DNA of 64,000 bases. Source: Pontitalea aquivivens. GTDB lineage: Bacteria > Pseudomonadota > Alphaproteobacteria > Rhodobacterales > Rhodobacteraceae. The stretch covers positions 1 through 64,000 of the forward strand of contig NZ_JBKFEY010000004.1 of NCBI RefSeq assembly GCF_046507575.1. Reading direction: 5' to 3'. A program made the position numbers and the translations under genes. The notes under the pieces are model-generated. The model saw nothing but the letters and a program-made list of their open reading frames with translations. It ran no database searches and had not been told where the DNA came from. Each line of letters begins with the position of its first letter. Position 1 is the first letter of the stretch. This document shows, piece by piece, positions 41,827-50,159 of the stretch.

Positions 41827-42267
41827 TCACCAGCGCGTCAGGGCGGCTTCGTCGCTGTCCTTGGCCGCGACCCAGCTTTCGCCATCGGGTCTGATTTCCT
41901 TTTTCCAGAAGGGCGCGCGGGATTTCAGATAATCCATCAGGAATTCGGCGGCGGCGAAGGCATCGGCGCGGTGGCGCGCGGCGGTGGCCACCATCATGAT
42001 CGGCGCGCCCACCGCAAGATGGCCGTAGCGATGGATCACCAGGCAATCGGCCAGGGACCAGCGGCTGACCGCCTGTTCGGCGATCGTGGTAATGGCGCGT
42101 TCGGTCATGCCGGGGTAATGTTCAATGTCCAGCGCCCGCATCTTGCCGCTGTCGTCGCGCACCAGTCCGGTGAAGGTGACCACCGCGCCAACATCGGCCC
42201 GGCCCTGGCCGAAGCCCGCGGTTTCCCGGCCCGGATCGAAGACGGCTTGCTGAAGGGTGATGCGCAT
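41827..42267 (-). CDS. moaE: Molybdopterin synthase catalytic subunit
   Basis: MoaE (146 residues) transfers sulfur from thiocarboxylated MoaD to precursor Z to make molybdopterin. Visible features are GAVVTFTGLVRDD, the ALDIEHYPGMTERA segment, VIHRYGHLAVGAPIMMVATA, and APFWKKE with the active-site lysines. It follows moaD by three bases, the usual pair, and molybdoenzymes elsewhere in the genome are implied. C-terminal WVAAKDSDEAALTRW is normal. Confidence 0.95.
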   Translation of the reverse strand: MRITLQQAVFDPGRETAGFGQGRADVGAVVTFTGLVRDDSGKMRALDIEHYPGMTERAITTIAEQAVSRWSLADCLVIHRYGHLAVGAPIMMVATAARHRADAFAAAEFLMDYLKSRAPFWKKEIRPDGESWVAAKDSDEAALTRW

Positions 42268-42270
42268 GGG

Positions 42271-42519
42271 TCAGCCCCCGGTCATGGGTGGAAAGAAGGC
42301 AACCTCGCGCACGCCCGCCAGGGGGGCGGCGAAATCGGCCAGATCCTGATCAAGCGCGACGCGCAGCGCCGCGACATCGGCGAAGGCGGCGGCATAGCGG
42401 GGGTCGCGCGCCCTGAGCTGTTCGACGAGGCCGGCGACCGTCGTGGCGTCGGTCTGCACGGTTTCGCGGGCAAGGCCGATGCGTTCGCGGACCCAGGCGA
42501 AATACAGAACCTCAACCAT
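42271..42519 (-). CDS. moaD: Molybdopterin synthase sulfur carrier subunit
   Basis: MoaD has 82 residues, a ubiquitin-like fold and the terminal Gly-Gly (PPMTGG) on which the thiocarboxylate forms. It starts MVEVLYFAWVRERIG. It overlaps the end of pgsA by eight bases and is followed by moaE, so pgsA-moaD-moaE form one transcript. Confidence 0.95.
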   Translation of the reverse strand: MVEVLYFAWVRERIGLARETVQTDATTVAGLVEQLRARDPRYAAAFADVAALRVALDQDLADFAAPLAGVREVAFFPPMTGG

Positions 42520-43138
42520 CCTTGGGCTCCTTCAGCAGGGGCAGCGATTTGCGGAAGTAATCCCAGCCGGTGATCGCGGTCAGGATCGCGGCGATCCAGA
42601 TCAGGGCCAGTCCGAAGTGGGTTGCCAGATCGGCCAGGCTGGCGCCGGTCGGCAGGTCGCCTTCGCCCGCGCGGGGGGGGCGGCGTTCCAGAAAGGCCAG
42701 CCCGGTGCCAAGGAACAGGACCGCGATCGCCACCATCTGCGCGGTGGTCTTCCATTTTGCCAGCTTCGTGACCCTGAGCTTGCCCGAATCCGCGCCAAGG
42801 AATTCACGCAGGCCAGCCACGAATACCTCACGGAACAGGATCACGGTGACCGGCAGGATCAGCCAGGGGTTCATCCCCGAATAGCCCGTGATGATCACCA
42901 GCGCGATCACCACCATCGCCTTGTCCGCGATCGGGTCGAGCATGGCGCCGAATCGCGATTCCTGCTTCCAGGCACGGGCGAGGTAGCCATCGAACCAGTC
43001 GGTCACCGCGGCGGTGATGAACAGCGCAAGCGCGAACCAGTCTGCCCAGGGTCGCTGAAAATACAGGAACATGACCGCGACGCCAGGCGCGGCGATCAGT
43101 CGCAAGACCGTCAGGATATTGGGCAAATTCCATTTCAT
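42512..43138 (-). CDS. pgsA: Phosphatidylglycerophosphate synthase
   Basis: PgsA makes phosphatidylglycerophosphate from CDP-diacylglycerol and glycerol-3-phosphate. The protein (208 residues) starts MKWNLPNILTVLRL and has the full CDP-alcohol phosphotransferase motif: Asp47, Asp50-Gly51, Ala54-Arg55, Gly64, Asp68 and Asp72, all at the canonical spacing. Several membrane helices follow. The C terminus is moderately longer than in Escherichia coli, with a REVFVAGLREFLG loop. It is the first gene of the leftward pgsA-moaD-moaE unit. Confidence 0.95.
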   Translation of the reverse strand: MKWNLPNILTVLRLIAAPGVAVMFLYFQRPWADWFALALFITAAVTDWFDGYLARAWKQESRFGAMLDPIADKAMVVIALVIITGYSGMNPWLILPVTVILFREVFVAGLREFLGADSGKLRVTKLAKWKTTAQMVAIAVLFLGTGLAFLERRPPRAGEGDLPTGASLADLATHFGLALIWIAAILTAITGWDYFRKSLPLLKEPKDG

Positions 43139-43277
43139 GTCGGTACCCTAGCTTCTGATCCGTGCCGAGGGAAGAGGGCGGATGGCGCCCCGGCCCGCGG
43201 CCCGCGGGCGCAGTTTGGGGCTGGAATCGGATTTGCACTTCACTTTGCCCGAAGAATCGGCCATTTCGCAGGCACAA

Positions 43278-43309
43278 TGCCCAAGCATTGGGCAATTCGT
43301 CACCGAATT
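43278..43309. promoter_or_regulatory. Two adjacent palindromes upstream of gdhA
   Basis: TGCCCAA (43278-43284), GCA, TTGGGCA (43288-43294) is a 7-3-7 palindrome; directly joined to it is AATTCG (43294-43299), TCAC, CGAATT (43304-43309). They end 11 bases before the gdhA start, so they may form operators or RNA hairpins controlling gdhA translation. Confidence 0.45.
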
Positions 43310-43320
43310 GGGGGCCCTGA

Positions 43321-44670
43321 GTGCAAAATATCGACGACAAACTGAGACCGGTGCTGAACGAGGTTCTGCGCCGCAACGCGGGCGAGCTGGAGTTTCACCA
43401 GGCGGTTCACGAAGTGCTGGAAAGCCTGGGCCGGGTGATTGCCAAGCGCCCCGATTATGCCAATGACGCGCTGATCGAGCGGATCTGCGAACCCGAACGC
43501 CAGATCATTTTCCGCGTGCCGTGGGTGGATGACAAGAATCAGGTGCAGATCAACCGTGGCTTCCGGGTGCAGTTCAACTCGGCGCTGGGCCCGTACAAGG
43601 GGGGGATCCGTTTCCACCCCTCGGTCAACGTCGGGATCATCAAGTTCCTGGGCTTTGAACAGACCTTCAAGAACGCACTGACCGGCATGCCGATCGGTGG
43701 TGGCAAGGGCGGTTCGGACTTTGACCCCAAGGGCCGTTCGGATGGCGAGATCATGCGGTTCTGCCAGTCGTTCATGACCGAACTGCACCGCCACATCGGC
43801 GAATACACCGACGTTCCGGCCGGTGATATCGGCGTGGGCGGACGCGAGATCGGTTACATGTTCGGCCAGTACAAGCGCCTGACCAACCGCTATGAGGCGG
43901 GCGTTCTGACCGGCAAGGGCCTGGTCTATGGCGGCTCGCGCGCGCGGACCGAGGCGACCGGCTACGGCACCGTCTATTTCGTGCAGCGCATGCTGGGCAC
44001 CAAGGACCAGAGCTTTGAAGGCAAGCGTGTCACCGTGTCGGGTTCGGGCAACGTCGCCATCTATGCAATGGAAAAGGCGATCGAATACGGCGCGACGATC
44101 GTGGCCTGCTCGGACAGCTCGGGCTATGTGGTGGATGAAAACGGCATCGACCTGGACCTGGTGAAAGAGATCAAGGAAGTCCGTCGTGCGCGTATCTCGG
44201 AATATGCGCGGATCAAGGGCGTGGGGTCGCATTTCATCGCCAAGGGCTCGATCTGGGATGTGCCGTGCGATGTGGCGCTGCCCTGCGCCACGCAGAACGA
44301 GCTGACCGGCAAGGACGCGCAGACGCTGGTGAAGAACGGCGTTGTGGCGGTGGGCGAAGGCGCGAACATGCCCTCGACCCCCGATGCGGTCCGTGCCTTC
44401 CAGACCGCGGGTGTGCTGTTCGCGCCCGGCAAGGCCGCAAATGCGGGTGGCGTTGCGACCTCGGCGCTGGAGATGCAGCAGAACGCTTCGCGCGACAGCT
44501 GGACCTTTGAGCAGACCGAGGCCCGTCTGGCCACGATCATGCATTCGATCCACGACGCCTGCTTTGAAACCGCCGAGGAATATGGCGCCCCCAGCGATTA
44601 TGTGCTGGGCGCCAATATCGCGGGCTTTGTCCGCGTGGCCGAAGCGATGCGCCTGATGGGCGTGATCTGA
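43321..44670 (+). CDS. gdhA: NADP-type glutamate dehydrogenase
   Basis: GdhA makes glutamate from 2-oxoglutarate and ammonia. The protein has 449 residues, the hexameric class. Visible are PYKGGIRFHPSV, the catalytic Lys129 in MPIGGGKGG, DVPAGDIGVGGREIG, and the coenzyme-binding SGSGNVAIYAMEKA. The start is GTG at 43321 with a GGGGG run upstream. The short leader with paired palindromes suggests regulation. NADP specificity is inferred from class. A strong two-way terminator follows the gene. Confidence 0.95.
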   Translation: MQNIDDKLRPVLNEVLRRNAGELEFHQAVHEVLESLGRVIAKRPDYANDALIERICEPERQIIFRVPWVDDKNQVQINRGFRVQFNSALGPYKGGIRFHPSVNVGIIKFLGFEQTFKNALTGMPIGGGKGGSDFDPKGRSDGEIMRFCQSFMTELHRHIGEYTDVPAGDIGVGGREIGYMFGQYKRLTNRYEAGVLTGKGLVYGGSRARTEATGYGTVYFVQRMLGTKDQSFEGKRVTVSGSGNVAIYAMEKAIEYGATIVACSDSSGYVVDENGIDLDLVKEIKEVRRARISEYARIKGVGSHFIAKGSIWDVPCDVALPCATQNELTGKDAQTLVKNGVVAVGEGANMPSTPDAVRAFQTAGVLFAPGKAANAGGVATSALEMQQNASRDSWTFEQTEARLATIMHSIHDACFETAEEYGAPSDYVLGANIAGFVRVAEAMRLMGVI

Positions 44671-44678
44671 CCCCATTG

Positions 44679-44703
44679 CCCCGGCCGGTTCGCCCGGCCG
44701 GGG
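44679..44703. terminator. Two-way terminator between gdhA and uvrC
   Basis: CCCCGGCCGG (44679-44688), a five-base loop and CCGGCCGGGG (44694-44703) form a perfect 10-bp stem between convergent genes. T-rich tails are poor on both sides, so strength depends on the stem. Confidence 0.7.
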
Positions 44704-44708
44704 TATCT

Positions 44709-46607
44709 TCAGCCCTTGGCGTTGAAAAAATCGTAGATCGTCTGGGCCATTGTCTCGGAAATCCCGGGCACGGCCTGCAGGTCCGACAGGCCTGCGCGGC
44801 TGACCGCCTTGGCCGAACCGAAATGCGCCAGAAGCGCGCGTTTGCGTGCCGCCCCAACCCCCGGAATTTCATCCAGCGGCGTCGCCCCGACGGCCTTGGC
44901 GCGTTTCGCCCGATGCGCGCCGATCGCCCAGCGGTGCGCCTCGTCGCGCAGGCGCTGGATGAAATACAGCACCGGATCGTTCATCCGCAGCGCAAAGGGG
45001 CGCTGGCCGGGGCGGTGGAATTCCTCTTTGCCGTGGTCGCGGTCCACGCCCTTGGCGACGCCGACCATCGGGATATCCTCGACGCCCATCTCCTCCATGA
45101 TTTCCGCCACGGCCGAAACCTGCCCCGCGCCGCCGTCAATCAGCAGAAGGTCGGGCCAGCTTTCGGTTTCGCGGTCGGGGTCTTCCTTCAGCAGGCGGGC
45201 AAAGCGGCGGGTCAGCACCTCTTTCATCATGCCGAAGTCGTCGCCTGGGGTGATGTCGGTGCCTTTGATGTTGAACTTGCGATACTGGCTTTTCAGGAAC
45301 CCTTCGGCCCCGGCCACGATCATCCCGCCCACGGCATTGGTGCCCTGAATGTGGCTGTTGTCGTAAACCTCGATCCGGCGGGGCGGGGCATCAAGGCCGA
45401 AGGCCTCGGCCAGTCCTTCCAGAAGGCGGGCCTGGGTCGCGCTTTCGCTCATCTTGCGGGCCAGGCTTTCGCGGGCGTTGCGCGCGGCGTTTTCGACCAG
45501 CTCGGCCTTTTCGCCCCGTTGCGGCACGGCAATCTCGACCCGTCGGCCGGCGCGGTCGGACAGCAGGTTCACCATCAGATCCTCATCCCCGATCGGATGT
45601 GACAACAGGATCAGCCGGGGCGGGGTCTTGTCGTCGTAAAACTGTGCCAGGAACGCCTCCAGCACCTCGGGCGCCTCGGCCCCCGATCCGGTGCGGGGAT
45701 AATAGTCGCGGTTGCCCCAGCTTTGATGCGCGCGGATGAAAAATACCTGAACGCAGGCCTGCCCGCCCTCCATATGCAGCGCGATCACATCCGCCTCGGT
45801 CACACCGCGCGGGTTGATGCCCTGCGCCGATTGCACATTGGTCAGCGCGCGGATGCGGTCGCGCAGGGCGGCGGCGCGCTCGAACTCCATCGCTTCGGAT
45901 GCCTCGGCCATCTCGGCGGCCAGATGTTTCTGGATGTCGGTCGACTTGCCCTGCAGGAAGCGTTCGGCATCCGCCACCAGCGCGGCGTAATCCGTTTCGG
46001 AAACGCGGCCCACGCAGGGCCCGGCGCAACGCTTGATCTGATACAGCAGGCAGGGCCGGGTGCGGCTTTCGAACATCGCATCCGAACAGTTGCGCAGCAG
46101 GAAGACGCGCTGCAACTGGTTCAGTGTCCGGTTCACCGCGCCCGCGCTGGCGAAGGGGCCATAGTAGCTGCCCTTTTCCGTCTTGGCGCCGCGATGCTTC
46201 TTGATCTGCGGATAGGCATGTGTTTTCGAAACGAGAATATTGGGAAAGCTTTTGTCGTCACGCAGCAGCACGTTGTAGCGCGGCTTCAGCTGCTTGATCA
46301 GGTTCTGCTCCAGCAGCAGGGCCTCGGTCTCGGTCCGGGTGGTCAGAAACATCATCCGCGTTGTTTCGTGGATCATTCGGGCGATGCGCCCGGAATGCCC
46401 CGAGGGCCGGGCATAATTCGACACCCGCGCACGCAGGTTGCGCGCCTTGCCGACGTAAAGCACCTCATTCTGGGCGTTCAGCATCCGGTAGACGCCGGGC
46501 GAGCCGTCCAGCGTTTTCAGATAGCTTTGCACCAGCGCGTGGCCGGTCAGCGCGGCCCTGGTCGTGGCGCCGTCGGGTGAAAGGGGGGCTTGGGGGTCCT
46601 TGGTCAT
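44709..46607 (-). CDS. uvrC: Excinuclease ABC subunit C
   Basis: UvrC makes both incisions in nucleotide excision repair. The 632-residue protein has an N-terminal GIY-YIG nuclease (GSPGVYRMLNAQNEVLYVGK, about 35-115), a UVR UvrB-binding motif (about 205-240), a central Cys pattern in RTRPCLLYQIKRCAGPCVGR, an RNase-H-like endonuclease domain (YDNSHIQGTNAVGGMIV, LLIDGGAGQ) and C-terminal tandem helix-hairpin-helix (DEIPGVGAARKRALLAHFGS). No LexA-type GTTC-N7-GTTC box was seen upstream. Monocistronic, leftward. Confidence 0.96.
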   Translation of the reverse strand: MTKDPQAPLSPDGATTRAALTGHALVQSYLKTLDGSPGVYRMLNAQNEVLYVGKARNLRARVSNYARPSGHSGRIARMIHETTRMMFLTTRTETEALLLEQNLIKQLKPRYNVLLRDDKSFPNILVSKTHAYPQIKKHRGAKTEKGSYYGPFASAGAVNRTLNQLQRVFLLRNCSDAMFESRTRPCLLYQIKRCAGPCVGRVSETDYAALVADAERFLQGKSTDIQKHLAAEMAEASEAMEFERAAALRDRIRALTNVQSAQGINPRGVTEADVIALHMEGGQACVQVFFIRAHQSWGNRDYYPRTGSGAEAPEVLEAFLAQFYDDKTPPRLILLSHPIGDEDLMVNLLSDRAGRRVEIAVPQRGEKAELVENAARNARESLARKMSESATQARLLEGLAEAFGLDAPPRRIEVYDNSHIQGTNAVGGMIVAGAEGFLKSQYRKFNIKGTDITPGDDFGMMKEVLTRRFARLLKEDPDRETESWPDLLLIDGGAGQVSAVAEIMEEMGVEDIPMVGVAKGVDRDHGKEEFHRPGQRPFALRMNDPVLYFIQRLRDEAHRWAIGAHRAKRAKAVGATPLDEIPGVGAARKRALLAHFGSAKAVSRAGLSDLQAVPGISETMAQTIYDFFNAKG

Positions 46608-46905
46608 GTCAATCTTTCGATTCTCTGTCCCGGTTGCCGTGTCCGGGTGCCAAGATCAAGCGCAAAGCTGTCCACGGTTTCTGTGGATAACTCTGTTGGC
46701 AAAGTGTGCGGACGGCGAAATCTCCCTTGTTTTCGGGCGGGTTCATCGGTTTGCCCAAAAAATAGGCACATATATAAAGCACTGATTTTATTTGGAAATA
46801 ATTTGAACGATCAGCAAGCTACTGAAAAGAATAAAGGATTCTTAACGGGTTTGTGAAGGCGTCAGGCAAAGTGGACAAGTTGCCGCGCCCCGACCGCTGC
46901 ACGGC
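46608..46905. other. AT-rich spacer with a perfect DnaA box
   Basis: This 298-base spacer separates the starts of uvrC from the end of the SDR gene. It holds TGTGGATAA (46682-46690), the complement of the DnaA box TTATCCACA, preceded ten bases earlier by an imperfect TGTCCACGG copy, and then an AT-rich stretch at about 46755-46850 with ATATATAAA and TTTTATTTGGAAATAATTTG. No open frame of note. It may simply be the uvrC promoter region. Confidence 0.5.
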
Positions 46906-47685
46906 TTATTCCGGGCCCAGCACATCGGGCGTTTTCCACGCCAGATGCTGCCCGCCATCGACACAGATCAGCTGGCCGGTAACCGAAAGAGCATCCAGGA
47001 AATAACCCAGGGCCGCGCAGACATCTTCCGGGTCGGCCCCGCGTTCCAGGATCGTCGCGGCACGCTGGCGGGCAAAGTGATCCTTGGTCTGGCGCGCGCC
47101 CTGAAGGGTTGGGCCTGGACCAATTGCATTGACCCGGATGTCCGGCGCAAGCGCCTGTGCGGCGGTACGGGTCAGCGCCCAAAGCCCCATCTTGGCCAGC
47201 GAATAGGTCATGAATTCCGGGGTCAGCTTGCGCATTCTTTGGTCAAGCATGTTGACCACAAGCGCCCGTGCCCTGGGCTCGCCCCGGCTTCGGTCGGCCT
47301 TGGGGGCCTGTGCGGCGAAGGCCTGTGTCAGCACGAAAGGCGCGCGCAGGTTGGATTCGAAATGGCGGTCCCAGCTGTTCCGTGTCGCGGTGTGAATGTT
47401 GTCATATTCAAAGATTGAGGCGTTGTTGACCAGCACATCCAGCGGTCCGCCCAGACCTTTGGCGGCGCGGGCGACCAGGCCCTGGGTGTCGGCCTCTGCC
47501 AGCAGATCGGCCTGCAGGGCGACAGCCTGCCGGCCCATCGCCCGGATGTCCTGTGCGACCGTTTCCGCCTCGGATTGCGAGGTGGCATAGTGCACCGCCA
47601 CATCATGGCCGCGCCGCGCCAGATACAGCGCCATTTCCCGCCCCAGCCGGCGCCCCGCGCCGGTCACCAGTGCCCGCCCGCTCAT
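46906..47685 (-). CDS. SDR-family oxidoreductase, pteridine-reductase-like
   Basis: This 259-residue short-chain dehydrogenase has VTGAGRRLGREMALYLARRG for NADPH binding (the paired Arg favours NADPH), LVNNAS, the catalytic YSLAK, and a C-terminal VDGGQHLAW ending. The GRR-L-G start together with DGGQHL is typical of FolM/pteridine reductase relatives, so a role in dihydromonapterin or folate reduction is possible. The ATG at 47685 overlaps the antiporter stop by ATGA. The frame upstream of it is out-of-frame antiporter sequence. Confidence 0.85.
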   Translation of the reverse strand: MSGRALVTGAGRRLGREMALYLARRGHDVAVHYATSQSEAETVAQDIRAMGRQAVALQADLLAEADTQGLVARAAKGLGGPLDVLVNNASIFEYDNIHTATRNSWDRHFESNLRAPFVLTQAFAAQAPKADRSRGEPRARALVVNMLDQRMRKLTPEFMTYSLAKMGLWALTRTAAQALAPDIRVNAIGPGPTLQGARQTKDHFARQRAATILERGADPEDVCAALGYFLDALSVTGQLICVDGGQHLAWKTPDVLGPE

Positions 47686-48650
47686 GCCGCGGCCCCCGTC
47701 ATCAGGATCGCCACATAACCCGCATAGATCCCCAGGAACCCGATGCCGATCAACCGGCGGAACGGCCAGCGATAGAAGATGAAGGGGGCAATCAGCGCCG
47801 AAACCCCCAGCATCACCCAAAGGTCCAGCCGCAGCATTTCCGGCGGCACGGGCAGGGTGCCGACCAGCCCCGCCACACCGATGATGCCCAGCAGGTTGAA
47901 GATGTTCGACCCCACCACATTGCCCAGTGCCACATCCGCGCGTCCCTTCATCGCGGCCGTGACCGAGGTCGCAAGTTCAGGCAGCGATGTGCCCACCGCC
48001 ACCAGCGTCAGCCCGATCACGGTTTCGGAAATTCCAAAGGCACGGGCCATGTTGCCCGCCCCCGTGACCAGCAGATCCGCCGCCAGCGGCAACCCGATCA
48101 GGCCGGCCAGGATGTAAAGGCCGATGCGCAGGGGGGACAGCGCCGCATCGGTCGTGGCGATCTCGGGGGCGTCGGCTTCGGCCTCGGCGCGCCCGGCCCG
48201 ATGCGCCAGCGCGTCGCGGATCTGATCGCCCATCACAAGCGCCAGCCCGATCAGCAGCATCAGCGCATGTGGCCATCGCAACGGCCCCATGAAGGCGAGA
48301 AGGATGAACAGAACACTGCCCGCCATCATCGTCAGATAGCTTTTGCGCATGTCATGTTCATCGGTGGGGATATTGGCGATCAGCGCGGGCAGCCCCAGAA
48401 CCAGCAGGATATTGGCGGTGTTGGACCCGACCACATTACCCAATGCGATGCCCGGCGCGTTTTCCAGCACCGCAGCCACCGACACCATCATCTCGGGCGC
48501 CGAGGTTCCGAAGGCCACCACCGTCAGTCCGACGATCAGCGCCGGTATCCCCAGCCGCAGCGCCAGCGCAACCGCGCCGCGCACCAGTATGTCGCCCGCA
48601 AGGATCAGCAGGACAAGCCCCGCGCCGATATGCGCCAGATCCCAGATCAA
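47682..48650 (-). CDS. Calcium/sodium antiporter (CaCA family)
   Basis: This YrbG-like antiporter has about ten membrane helices and two inverted alpha repeats with the conserved GTSAPEMMVSVAA (helix 2) and GTSLPELATSVTAA (helix 7) motifs and paired ALGNVVGSNTANILL and ALGNVVGSNIFNLLG. The start is placed at TTG 48648-48650, giving 322 residues beginning IWDLAHIGAGLVLLIL: GGGGGTG lies upstream and the TTG is four bases after the stop of the previous small gene. The ATG at 48716 would run through that gene in another frame and is rejected. Confidence 0.88.
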   Translation of the reverse strand: MIWDLAHIGAGLVLLILAGDILVRGAVALALRLGIPALIVGLTVVAFGTSAPEMMVSVAAVLENAPGIALGNVVGSNTANILLVLGLPALIANIPTDEHDMRKSYLTMMAGSVLFILLAFMGPLRWPHALMLLIGLALVMGDQIRDALAHRAGRAEAEADAPEIATTDAALSPLRIGLYILAGLIGLPLAADLLVTGAGNMARAFGISETVIGLTLVAVGTSLPELATSVTAAMKGRADVALGNVVGSNIFNLLGIIGVAGLVGTLPVPPEMLRLDLWVMLGVSALIAPFIFYRWPFRRLIGIGFLGIYAGYVAILMTGAAA

Positions 48651-48654
48651 TTGG

Positions 48655-48843
48655 TCACCCCCCAGATGTCTTTGTTTCGCAAGGACATGGCGTCTTGCCG
48701 ATCCTTGGCCGGCCACAGTGCTTGCATCGCCCCGTCGCCAGCTTGCCGCGCCGCTTGCCCGCGCGCCCGGGCAGGCGCAGCTTGCCGATCATGGCCAGCA
48801 CGGCCATCGCCAGCAGAAACAGGATCATCACCTTGATCAGCAT
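48655..48843 (-). CDS. Small membrane protein with CxxC/CxC cluster
   Basis: The 62-residue protein starts MLIKVMILFLLAMAVLAMIG, a single membrane helix, followed by a basic linker and a cysteine-rich end: CKHCGRPRIGK then PCPCETK. The four cysteines look like a small zinc ribbon or iron-sulfur site on the cytoplasmic side. It starts three bases after the S49 peptidase stop and ends four bases before the antiporter start, so it is a real member of this leftward operon. I do not recognise a named family. Confidence 0.72.
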   Translation of the reverse strand: MLIKVMILFLLAMAVLAMIGKLRLPGRAGKRRGKLATGRCKHCGRPRIGKTPCPCETKTSGG

Positions 48844-48846
48844 CGG

Positions 48847-49656
48847 CTACAGCCCATAGCGGGCCCACAGGGCGCGCTCCTCTGCCGCCGCGATCACGGC
48901 GCCGGCGGCGTCCATGCCGATCCGGCGGAACCACGGCCGGCGCAGCCCATAGGGCACCAGCCGCACCCTGTCGCCATACAGTGATTTCAGCTTGGGCACC
49001 ATGTGGGCGATCCCGTCGATCAGGCCCAGTTCCACCGCCTGCTGCCCGGCCCAGATATCGCCGGTGAACAGATCGCGCCCGGCGCTCAGGCGCGCGCCGC
49101 GGCGGGCGGTGACATGCGCCTGAAAGGCGGCATGCATCGGTTCCAGAATGGCGCGCAGGCGTTCGATATCTTCGGGCTTTTCGGGGCGAAACGGGTCAAG
49201 GAAACTTTTCGCCCCGCCCGCCGTATGCACCCGCCGCTCGACACCATACCGATCGATCAGCCCGGCAAATCCGAACCCGGCCGAGATCACGCCAATCGAC
49301 CCGATCACCGAGGTCGCATCCGCCCAGATGTCATCGGCCGCACAGGCCAGCCAATAGCCGCCCGAGGCTGCCACATCCTCGACGAAGGCATGAACCGGGA
49401 TGCGCCTTTCCTCGGCCAGCCGCCGGATGCGCGCCGCGATCAACGACGACTGCACCGGCGATCCACCTGGCGAATTCACCACAAGCGCCACCGCTACCGG
49501 CTTTCCGCGCCGGAACGCACGTTCGATCAGCGGCGCCAGGGCCGCATCTGTCAGGCCCGCGCCACCGGGGCGCACGGCCCCGATCGGCCCTTGCAGGCGG
49601 ATCACCGCAACTTGCGGGACGTGTTTCACGAAGGGCAGGCGAACGGGACTACGCAT
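48847..49656 (-). CDS. S49-family peptidase (SppA/SohB-like)
   Basis: This 269-residue serine protease has LQGPIGAVRPGG, VVNSPGGSPVQSSLI, and DVAASGGYWLACAADDIWAD with the catalytic Ser; the general-base Lys is in GGAKSFLDPF. It corresponds to one half of the SppA signal peptide peptidase, acting near the inner membrane on cleaved signal peptides or membrane proteins. There is no clear N-terminal membrane anchor. The ATG at 49656 is chosen because the conserved domain begins soon after; the frame upstream crosses a repeat element. Confidence 0.88.
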   Translation of the reverse strand: MRSPVRLPFVKHVPQVAVIRLQGPIGAVRPGGAGLTDAALAPLIERAFRRGKPVAVALVVNSPGGSPVQSSLIAARIRRLAEERRIPVHAFVEDVAASGGYWLACAADDIWADATSVIGSIGVISAGFGFAGLIDRYGVERRVHTAGGAKSFLDPFRPEKPEDIERLRAILEPMHAAFQAHVTARRGARLSAGRDLFTGDIWAGQQAVELGLIDGIAHMVPKLKSLYGDRVRLVPYGLRRPWFRRIGMDAAGAVIAAAEERALWARYGL

Positions 49657-49740
49657 GGCCTGCGATGTAGGGGCAACTGGCCGCCGTAACAAGCGCGCCC
49701 ACCCGATTTCCCCGAAATTCGCCGCCATCCCCGGGGTCTG

Positions 49741-49810
49741 GCTTCGGCTTTGCCAAAATATCCTCGGGGGTGAATTGGCCATCAGGCCAAGAGGGGGCAG
49801 ACAGCCCCCT
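49741..49810. repeat. Dispersed terminator-linked repeat, second type (minus strand)
   Basis: Read on the minus strand it has hairpin GGGGGC/GCCCCC (49793-49809), hairpin TTGGCC/GGCCAA (49775-49790), then ATTCACCCCCGAGGATATTTT and GGCAAAGCCGAAG to 49741. It begins four bases after the stop of the coiled-coil gene. It matches the element at 41725-41787 part for part. Confidence 0.72.
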
Positions 49811-49813
49811 TTT

Positions 49814-50143
49814 CTATCGGTTCGCGTTCATCCGCTCGATATAGGCACGCAGTTCCTCGGCTTCGTGGCGGGCATCGCGCAGGCCGTCCATTGCCGCGCG
49901 CAGCTCTGCCTCGGTCTGCGAGATCTGGTTCATCAACTCGGCCTCGCGCGTTTCCAGAAACCGCAGCGCCTCGTCGCGGGTCTCCTCGGCCTCATGCAGG
50001 GCCTGGGCCATCTGCTCCAGTTCGCCCATGTCCGCGCGCGTCACCCGCGTCAGCCGGTGGATCAGCCATGACGCGAACCAGCCCAGGCTGAAGGCCAGAA
50101 ACAGGATGATCGCCGTGGCGAAAACGAATTCGGTTCTGTTCAT
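49814..50143 (-). CDS. Membrane-anchored coiled-coil protein, unknown
   Basis: This 109-residue protein starts MNRTEFVFATAIILFLAFSL, a single membrane helix, then LIHRLTRVTRADMGELEQMA and a long charged helix rich in Glu, Ala and Arg with coiled-coil heptads up to the end. It follows the OmpA-type gene by 16 bases, so it may help the same envelope function. No named family recognised. Confidence 0.75.
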   Translation of the reverse strand: MNRTEFVFATAIILFLAFSLGWFASWLIHRLTRVTRADMGELEQMAQALHEAEETRDEALRFLETREAELMNQISQTEAELRAAMDGLRDARHEAEELRAYIERMNANR

Positions 50144-50159
50144 GTCTGCCCCTGTCGCC

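Noticed and set aside
46608..46905. Replication origin
   Set aside because: Only one perfect DnaA box and no neighbouring origin-type genes; kept as a DnaA-site observation only.
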